From assembly GCF_005889735.1 (NCBI RefSeq), contig NZ_VCKY01000003.1, forward strand, positions 52,945 through 116,944: a stretch of DNA of 64,000 bases. Reading direction: 5' to 3'. Shown piece after piece: positions 58,638-64,000 of the stretch. Position numbers and translations under genes: made by a program. This stretch comes from Nonomuraea turkmeniaca (lineage in GTDB: Bacteria > Actinomycetota > Actinomycetes > Streptosporangiales > Streptosporangiaceae). The notes beneath the pieces were generated by a model, which was not told where the DNA came from, ran no database searches, and saw nothing but the letters and a program-made list of their open reading frames with translations. Positions within the stretch are counted from its first letter, which is position 1. Each line of letters starts with the position of its first letter.

Positions 58638-60005
58638 ATGAAGAGACGTGATCTGTTGAAGCTGGGCGGGCTCGCCGCCCTCGGCACCGCGGCGGCGGCC
58701 TGCGGCAGCGGCGGCGGCTCGGCTCCCGCCGGGAGCACGCAGCTGCAGTTCATGTTCTGGGGCTCGACGTTCGAGAAGAAGGCCGTCGAGAGCATGCTCA
58801 AGCAGTACGAGCAGAAGAACCCAGGTGTCACGGTCAAGCCGCTGTTCACCCCCGACGAGTACGACGTGAAGCTCAACACGCTCGTCGCCAGCAACAAGCT
58901 GCCGGACGCCGGCTACGTGCCGATGTCGATGTCCTTCCGCCTCGGCGAGCAGGGCAAGCTCGTCAACCTGTTCCCGTACCTGCAGAAATACCCGCAGCTG
59001 GCCGGCTACCTGCCGGAGGCGTACCTGTGGAGCGGCCCGGACAAGCTGCACGGCATCGCGACCGCGAACGAGTCCATGATGGTGTGGTTCAGCAAGTCCG
59101 CCGTGGCCGCGGCGGGCGTGACGCCGCCGGCCGACGCGGCCTCCGCCTGGACATGGGACCAGTTCGTCGAGAACGCCTACAAGCTCACCCTCGACCAGAG
59201 CGGCAAGCGCCCGGACGAGTCCGGCTTCGACCCCAAGCAGATCAAGCAGTTCGGCATCTCCAGCAGCATCACGTACGGCGCCGCCTGGTACGGCTTCCTG
59301 CGCAGCAACGGCGGCGACATCGCCGACGAGTCCGGCAAGAAATGCACGCTGGATTCGCCGGAGGCGATCGAGGTCTTCCAGAACCTGCAGGACCTGATCT
59401 ACAAGCATCGGGTCGCGCCCGGCCCCGGCCAGCTCGCCGCCACCGGCGACGAGGTGCCCGGCACCAACATCCTGCTCAAGACCAAGCGCGTGGCGATGGT
59501 GGTGGACGGCCACTGGAGCCTGCTCGACATGAACGAGAGCAAGGTCGACTACGGCATCGGCGTGCTGCCGAAGTACCAGGAGCCGTTCACCGCCACCCAG
59601 GTGGCCGGCGCGTCGGCGGTGTTCGCCGGGAGCAAGCACGAGCAGGAGGCGGTGGAGCTGTTCGCCTTCCACAACGACCCCCGCTATGTCGACCTGTTCA
59701 AGCAGGGTCTGTGGATGCCGCAGGAGAAGAAGTACTACGAGGACCAGGCCGCCATCGACTCCTGGACCAAGAACGCCGAGCACCCGCCGGAGTTCCGTAC
59801 GGCCGTCGTGGACTACACGCGCCAGCACGGCGTGCCCGACTTCCGCAACCGGGTCAAGAACATGTCCGCGATCGCCAGCGACGTGCTCACCCCCGCCCTG
59901 CAGGAGCTCGAGACCGGCAAGCGCCCGGCCGCCGAGATCCTCAAGGAGGCCGCGCCCAAGATCACCAGCATGCTGCAGGGCTGGCACCACACCCAGGACG
60001 TCTGA
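58638..60005 (+). CDS. Tat-exported sugar-binding lipoprotein (family 1)
   Basis: A 455-residue binding protein starting 12 bp after GH127. Twin-Arg signal KRRDLLKLGGLAALGTAAAA with lipobox Cys22. Mature start TQLQFMFWGSTFEKKAVESM and MMVWFSKSAVAAAGV are typical of family 1 sugar-binding proteins. Its stop overlaps the first permease start. By context it would capture beta-linked arabino-oligosaccharides or small arabinosylated peptides. Confidence 0.92.
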   Translation: MKRRDLLKLGGLAALGTAAAACGSGGGSAPAGSTQLQFMFWGSTFEKKAVESMLKQYEQKNPGVTVKPLFTPDEYDVKLNTLVASNKLPDAGYVPMSMSFRLGEQGKLVNLFPYLQKYPQLAGYLPEAYLWSGPDKLHGIATANESMMVWFSKSAVAAAGVTPPADAASAWTWDQFVENAYKLTLDQSGKRPDESGFDPKQIKQFGISSSITYGAAWYGFLRSNGGDIADESGKKCTLDSPEAIEVFQNLQDLIYKHRVAPGPGQLAATGDEVPGTNILLKTKRVAMVVDGHWSLLDMNESKVDYGIGVLPKYQEPFTATQVAGASAVFAGSKHEQEAVELFAFHNDPRYVDLFKQGLWMPQEKKYYEDQAAIDSWTKNAEHPPEFRTAVVDYTRQHGVPDFRNRVKNMSAIASDVLTPALQELETGKRPAAEILKEAAPKITSMLQGWHHTQDV

Positions 60006-60886
60006 TGCGCCGTCTGGAGACCCGCTGGGGCATCCTCATGGCGATGCCGGCCATCCTCGGGTTCCTGATCTTCACGATCGGCCCGATGGTGGCCTCGGCC
60101 TTCTTCAGTTTCACCGACTGGACGATCGGCGCGAGCCCGTCGTTCGTCGGGCTGGACAACTACGCCGCCATGGCCGGCGACGAGCTGTTCTGGAAGTCGC
60201 TGACCACCACCACGTACTACACGCTCGGCTCGGTCCCGCTGGTGCTCATCGTCAGCTTCGCCGTGGCCATGCTGCTCAACGAGAAGGTCCGCGGCCTGGC
60301 GGTGTGGCGGACGATCTTCTACCTGCCGACGCTGGTGCCGGCGATCGCCAACGTCGTGCTCTGGATCTGGATCTTCAATCCGGACTTCGGGCTGCTCAAC
60401 TCGCTGCTGCGGCAGGGCGGGCTGCCCGCCTCGCAGTGGATCTACGCGGAGTCCACCGCCGTGCCGTCGCTGATCATCATGAGCACCTGGGGTTTCGGCA
60501 ACACCATGGTGATCTTCCTGGCCGGGCTGCAGGGCGTGCCGCGCCACCTGTACGAGGCGGTGTCGATCGACGGCGGCGGCCCGTGGCGGCGCTTCTGGCA
60601 CGTGACGTTGCCGATGATGACGCCGACGATCTTCTACAACCTGGTGGTCGGCGTGGTCGGCACGTTCCAGGTGTTCAACCAGGCGTACGTGATGACCGAG
60701 GGCGGCCCCAACCACGCCACCCTCTTCTACGTCTACTACCTGTTCCGCAAGGCGTTCACCGAGAGCGAGATGGGCTACGCCAGCGCCCTCGCCTGGACCC
60801 TCTTCATGATCATCATGGTGGTGACGTTCCTGATGTTCAGAAACGCCCGCCGCTGGGTCTACTACGAGATGGCAGGTGCACGATGA
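60005..60886 (+). CDS. ABC sugar permease, MalF/UgpA-type
   Basis: A 293-residue six-helix permease from ATG 60005 (TGATG overlap). Motifs: FLIFTIGPMVASAFFSFTDW, the EAA loop RHLYEAVSIDGGGPWRRFWH and TEGGPNHATLFYVYYLFRKA. Forms the importer channel with the next gene. No ATPase gene present. Confidence 0.94.
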   Translation: MRRLETRWGILMAMPAILGFLIFTIGPMVASAFFSFTDWTIGASPSFVGLDNYAAMAGDELFWKSLTTTTYYTLGSVPLVLIVSFAVAMLLNEKVRGLAVWRTIFYLPTLVPAIANVVLWIWIFNPDFGLLNSLLRQGGLPASQWIYAESTAVPSLIIMSTWGFGNTMVIFLAGLQGVPRHLYEAVSIDGGGPWRRFWHVTLPMMTPTIFYNLVVGVVGTFQVFNQAYVMTEGGPNHATLFYVYYLFRKAFTESEMGYASALAWTLFMIIMVVTFLMFRNARRWVYYEMAGAR

Positions 60887-61785
60887 CCGCCGTGGCGGCC
60901 CCGGACCGGACCGGCGCCCGCGGGGTTGCCCCGACTGAGGGGCTGCGCAAACCCCGCAGGTACGGCCGGATCCTGCTCTACCTGGCGCTGGTGGCGGGGG
61001 CCCTGCCGACCCTGCTGCCGTTCGTCTGGCTGGTGCGCAGCGCGCTCATGCAGGACGCGCAGATGTTCGTCTCGCCGCCGGAGTGGATCCCCGCCCCGTT
61101 CCAGTGGTCGAACTTCAGCGAGGCGCTGACCACGCAGCCCTTCGGCCGCTACTTCGTCAACACCCTCGTCATCGCCGTCATCAGCGTCCTGGGGACCGTG
61201 CTGACCTGCGCGGTGGCCGCCTTCAGCTTCTCCAGGCTGCGCTGGCGCGGCCGCAACGTGGTGTTCGCGCTGCTGCTCAGCGGCGTCATGCTGCCGTACG
61301 CGGTCACCCTCATCCCGACGTTCGTGATGTGGCAGGAGCTCGGCGCGCTGGACACGATCGCGCCGCTGACCGTGCCGAGCTGGTTCGCCGGGGCGGGCGG
61401 GGGAGTGTTCAACATCTTCCTGCTCCGGCAGTTCTTCCTGACGATCCCCTTCGAGCTGGACGAGGCCGCCTACATCGACGGGGCGTCACCGTGGCGGGTG
61501 TTCTGGACGATCGTCATGCCGCTGTCCAAGCCGGCGATCATCGTGGTCACCATCTTCACGTTCATCGGCACCTGGAACGACTTCCTCGGTCCGCTGCTCT
61601 ACCTGCAGAGCGAGGAGAACTACACGTTGTCGCTGGGGCTGGCGTCGTTCCAGAGCATGTACCTGACGCAGTGGGGCTACCTCATGGCGGCGTCCGCGGC
61701 GGTGATCGCGCCGATCATCGCGCTCTTCTTCGTCCTGCAGCGCTACTTCATCGAGGGGGTCACGCTCACCGGCATCAAGAACTGA
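60883..61785 (+). CDS. ABC sugar permease, MalG/UgpE-type
   Basis: A 300-residue permease from ATG 60883 (ATGA overlap). Helices and motifs of the MalG group: LVAGALPTLLPFVWLVRSAL, the EAA loop FELDEAAYIDGASPWRVFWT, and the C-terminal RYFIEGVTLTGIKN. Last gene of the GH127 operon. A shared MsiK-like ATPase encoded elsewhere would energise it. Confidence 0.94.
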   Translation: MTAVAAPDRTGARGVAPTEGLRKPRRYGRILLYLALVAGALPTLLPFVWLVRSALMQDAQMFVSPPEWIPAPFQWSNFSEALTTQPFGRYFVNTLVIAVISVLGTVLTCAVAAFSFSRLRWRGRNVVFALLLSGVMLPYAVTLIPTFVMWQELGALDTIAPLTVPSWFAGAGGGVFNIFLLRQFFLTIPFELDEAAYIDGASPWRVFWTIVMPLSKPAIIVVTIFTFIGTWNDFLGPLLYLQSEENYTLSLGLASFQSMYLTQWGYLMAASAAVIAPIIALFFVLQRYFIEGVTLTGIKN

Positions 61786-61835
61786 TCTTTCCCCTATCAT
61801 GCTGTGGTCATCATCGAGGAGAAGGTGCCCCGTCG

Positions 61836-64000
61836 TTGACCGACGAACAGCAGGACAAAGTCTTCGCCGACCTCCTGACGCGTGCGCTGGACGAGCCCGA
61901 GCTGCTGGCCAGCCTGAAAGAGCCGGACGCGCCCTCCGCCGAAGATCTCCGCGACGCGGCGCTGGCAGAGCGCACACTCATCATGAGCCAGGTGCGCACC
62001 GCGGAGGAGGAATACCGCAGAGCCGCCGCGGAACACCAGGCCCAGGAGCGGAGGCGCCGGCGGCGCAAGGGCCGGACAGTGGTCTCCGCGAGCACGGGAG
62101 CGCTGGTCATCCTGGCGGCGGGGGTCGCGTACGGCTGGAGCGTGGAGCTCGGGGACGCGCAGGCCGAACGCCGCGCCGCCGCCCTCGGTGACGTCGTCCA
62201 GAACAGCGTGAGTTCCGTCGCGGCGATCGTCGTCCTGGGCGCGATTGCCGGCGTCGTCACCTATTGGCTGATTCATCTGCTCTCGCCGGGCGTGCGGGCG
62301 AAGCAGTCGGGCGCCCGCGACGGTCAGATGGCCGGGAGCATGCTGGCGGGCGCGATGACGATGGCGCTGTTCGTGTTCACGGCCCTCGGCACCGGTCTCG
62401 AGCAGGTCGCCTGGCACTTCGTCCACCAGCGGCTACCAGGGCCGGGAGAAGGCTTGGGGTGGGAATGGCCGGTCGCCGGCGGTGCGGCGGTCGGTCTCGT
62501 GCTGGCCTTCCTGTCGTTCCTGCTCTCGTTCGGCGACACCTCCGCCAAGGGCTCGGATCTCGACGAGCGGATCCACCTCGGCCGCCTGGCCGACGATTGG
62601 GAAACCTCGCTGTACGCGAGCCTGCTGGGCTTCCTGCGCGCCCGGATCAGCGAGCAGATGAGCGAGCAGGCGGCCCGGAGGTACGCCACCGCGCTCAGCC
62701 TCGGTCCCGTGCCCGGCCTGCGCCGCGTCCGCGGCCTGGACTGGCATGTGCCCACCCCCGCCGAGCACCGGCTCCTCCTGATCAGCAGCGGCATGGACGG
62801 CGGCAGCATCGCCCTGGCCGGGCCGCGCGGCGTGGGCAAGACCGAGTTGCTCAAGGCGTTCTGCACGGGCGGCGAGGACGCCAAGCTCGCCGTTGAGCTG
62901 ACCGCACCGGTCAGTTACGACCGGCGCGAGTTCATGCTGCACCTGTTCGCCAAGCTCTGCGAGCGCGTGGTGACCGCCGATCTGAAGTGTTCCGCCGAGG
63001 CCGCCAAGCATCTGCAGCACATCCGCTTCCTGCGCACCACCTCGGGGGAGGTGACCGCGGGTGGCGGCTGGGGCAGTTGGACCCTGTCGGTCAAACGCGG
63101 CACGAGCCACGCCCGCCAGCCGCTGTCCTACCCGGAGATCGTGCAGCTGCTCACGGACTTCCTGGCCGTGGTGGGGAAGGAGCTCGCCGCGGCCCGGCCC
63201 GGCCGGCGCCTGGTGGTCGCCGTCGACGAGCTCGACCGGATCATGCCGGTGAGCAGCGCCCGCGACTTCCTCAACGAGCTCAAGGTCGTCTTCGACGTGC
63301 CGCACTGCCTGTTCGTGTTGTCCGTCTCCGACGAGGCGCTGAAGGAGGCGGAGCTGGCCACGACCGGCCGCAGGGACGCCTTCGACAGCGCCATCGACGA
63401 GGTCGTCAGGGTCGAGCCGCTCGGCTACCGGACCGCGGTGAAGCTGCTGGACACCAGGGTCATCGGCCTGCCCGAGCCGTTCGCGGCGCTGTTCTATTGC
63501 CTGTCCGGCGGCATGCCGCGCGAGCTGCTGCGCACCGCCAGGGCGGCGGTCGCGCTCGTCACCCCCAGCGGATCACGCCCGCTGGCCGAGATCACCGCCG
63601 CACTCGTCGAACGCGAGCTGGCCAGGACCGCCAACAGCGCGGGGAACGGGGCGGCGGCTCCCGAGGAGCTGCTGCGGTTCTTCCGCGCGGACCTGGTCGC
63701 CGAGCAGGGAGGTCTGCGCGAGCTCGGGGATCGGATCGCCGAGCACGCCGCCATGCTGCCCGATGGCGCGCGGCTCGGCATGACGCTCGCGAACCGGGCC
63801 TACTACCTGGACACGGTGTCGGCGATCTTCTCGGCGACGCTGTCGAAGGAGCTCATCACGCGGGCGTCGCAGCCCGGTCACCCTGGTTCCTTCCCCGCCT
63901 TGGCACGGGCCCAGCACGAGATCGGGACCGCCGATGCCCTGGCCCGGTCCACCCTCCAGAAGATCAGGGCGGCTTGGCACCTCGACGCCCTCCCCCCGAT
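61836..64000 (+). CDS. Membrane-associated P-loop NTPase (KAP-like), 3' end outside window
   Basis: Start TTG 61836 after GAGGAGAAGG (LTDEQQDKVFADLLTRALDE). A charged N-terminal helix with an Arg-rich patch (ERRRRRRKGR) is followed by about four membrane segments (82-100, 126-149, 167-187, 212-232). A cytoplasmic NTPase domain follows: Walker A ALAGPRGVGKTELLKAF (about 325-340) and Walker B RLVVAVDELDRIMPV. The order resembles KAP/STAND-type ATPases with embedded helices. About 721 residues are visible. Function unknown; signalling or defence is possible. Confidence 0.72.
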   Translation, partial: MTDEQQDKVFADLLTRALDEPELLASLKEPDAPSAEDLRDAALAERTLIMSQVRTAEEEYRRAAAEHQAQERRRRRRKGRTVVSASTGALVILAAGVAYGWSVELGDAQAERRAAALGDVVQNSVSSVAAIVVLGAIAGVVTYWLIHLLSPGVRAKQSGARDGQMAGSMLAGAMTMALFVFTALGTGLEQVAWHFVHQRLPGPGEGLGWEWPVAGGAAVGLVLAFLSFLLSFGDTSAKGSDLDERIHLGRLADDWETSLYASLLGFLRARISEQMSEQAARRYATALSLGPVPGLRRVRGLDWHVPTPAEHRLLLISSGMDGGSIALAGPRGVGKTELLKAFCTGGEDAKLAVELTAPVSYDRREFMLHLFAKLCERVVTADLKCSAEAAKHLQHIRFLRTTSGEVTAGGGWGSWTLSVKRGTSHARQPLSYPEIVQLLTDFLAVVGKELAAARPGRRLVVAVDELDRIMPVSSARDFLNELKVVFDVPHCLFVLSVSDEALKEAELATTGRRDAFDSAIDEVVRVEPLGYRTAVKLLDTRVIGLPEPFAALFYCLSGGMPRELLRTARAAVALVTPSGSRPLAEITAALVERELARTANSAGNGAAAPEELLRFFRADLVAEQGGLRELGDRIAEHAAMLPDGARLGMTLANRAYYLDTVSAIFSATLSKELITRASQPGHPGSFPALARAQHEIGTADALARSTLQKIRAAWHLDALPP

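Noticed and set aside
56769..59990. Very long open frame (over 1000 codons) on the minus strand
   Set aside because: It is antisense to GH127 and the binding protein, rich in Arg/Gly/His/Val repeats, with no domain; a GC-bias artefact.
1..64000. tRNA, rRNA, CRISPR arrays, intact IS elements
   Set aside because: Looked for CCA-ended cloverleaf sequences, regular repeats and transposase frames; none seen by eye.

Overview
The window is high-GC DNA with many GTG and a few TTG starts, ATGA/GTGA stop-start overlaps, Tat- and lipobox-type solute-binding proteins, and several families seen mainly in actinomycetes (DUF5685, DUF5708, SapA-like and TniQ remnants). I infer a mycelial actinomycete, probably in the Streptosporangiales (Nonomuraea-like). 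That placement is inference, not proven by a marker gene. No rRNA, tRNA, CRISPR array or intact insertion sequence was recognised.

Layout. 1-4046 is a minus-strand amino-sugar block: sugar-binding lipoprotein (cut by the window edge), GntR/UTRA regulator, NagA-like deacetylase and ROK kinase. 4281-9574 holds a Cys-rich DUF5685 protein, a broken SnoaL gene, a quinone-oxidoreductase-like enzyme and a MalT-type LuxR regulator. 9614-12152 holds a TniQ relic with repeats at its 5' side, then a TetR-ferredoxin-P450 operon. 12165-15520 is a Dpp/Nik-type transporter without an ATPase gene, behind a Zur-like box. 16732-19261 is an acyl-CoA ligase divergent from a GAF-LuxR regulator, around a symmetric palindrome. 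20336-24561 has gene debris on both sides of a four-gene operon (Tm-1-like, TIM-barrel, cupin, hexapeptide protein).

24683-36736 is a xylan/glucuronoxylan utilisation region: GH43, GH3, an LplB/YtcP-type ABC importer with binding protein, a broken GH39 xylosidase, DUF624 and a convergent GH67 alpha-glucuronidase. GH43 and GH3 each have a sigma70-like promoter followed by a CGAAA/TTTCG palindrome at about +18. 36850-39673 is a coupled three-gene envelope operon of unknown role. 39962-46668 has a flavin oxidoreductase, a DUF5519 protein, a large secreted glycosidase with two carbohydrate-binding modules behind tandem operators, a TetR gene with a collapsed ABC exporter, and a methyltransferase.

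50203-61785 is the most interesting part. A LacI gene lies between two outward promoters that match at 24 of 29 bases. One drives secreted HExxH-type proteins. The other drives a cytoplasmic GH127 (beta-L-arabinofuranosidase family) plus an ABC sugar importer. A third secreted HExxH protein nearby shares a discoidin-like module with one of them, including a perfect 119-bp inverted repeat. I propose a coordinated system that digests arabinosylated, hydroxyproline-rich plant protein (extensin-like) outside the cell and trims imported arabinosides inside. The right edge holds an incomplete membrane-anchored P-loop NTPase. At least ten relics (SnoaL x2, TniQ, GH78, CMD, TPR, SapA, GH39, ABC exporter, NmrA/hydrolase, AAA-LuxR, duplicated protease end) mark this as a fast-turning accessory region.
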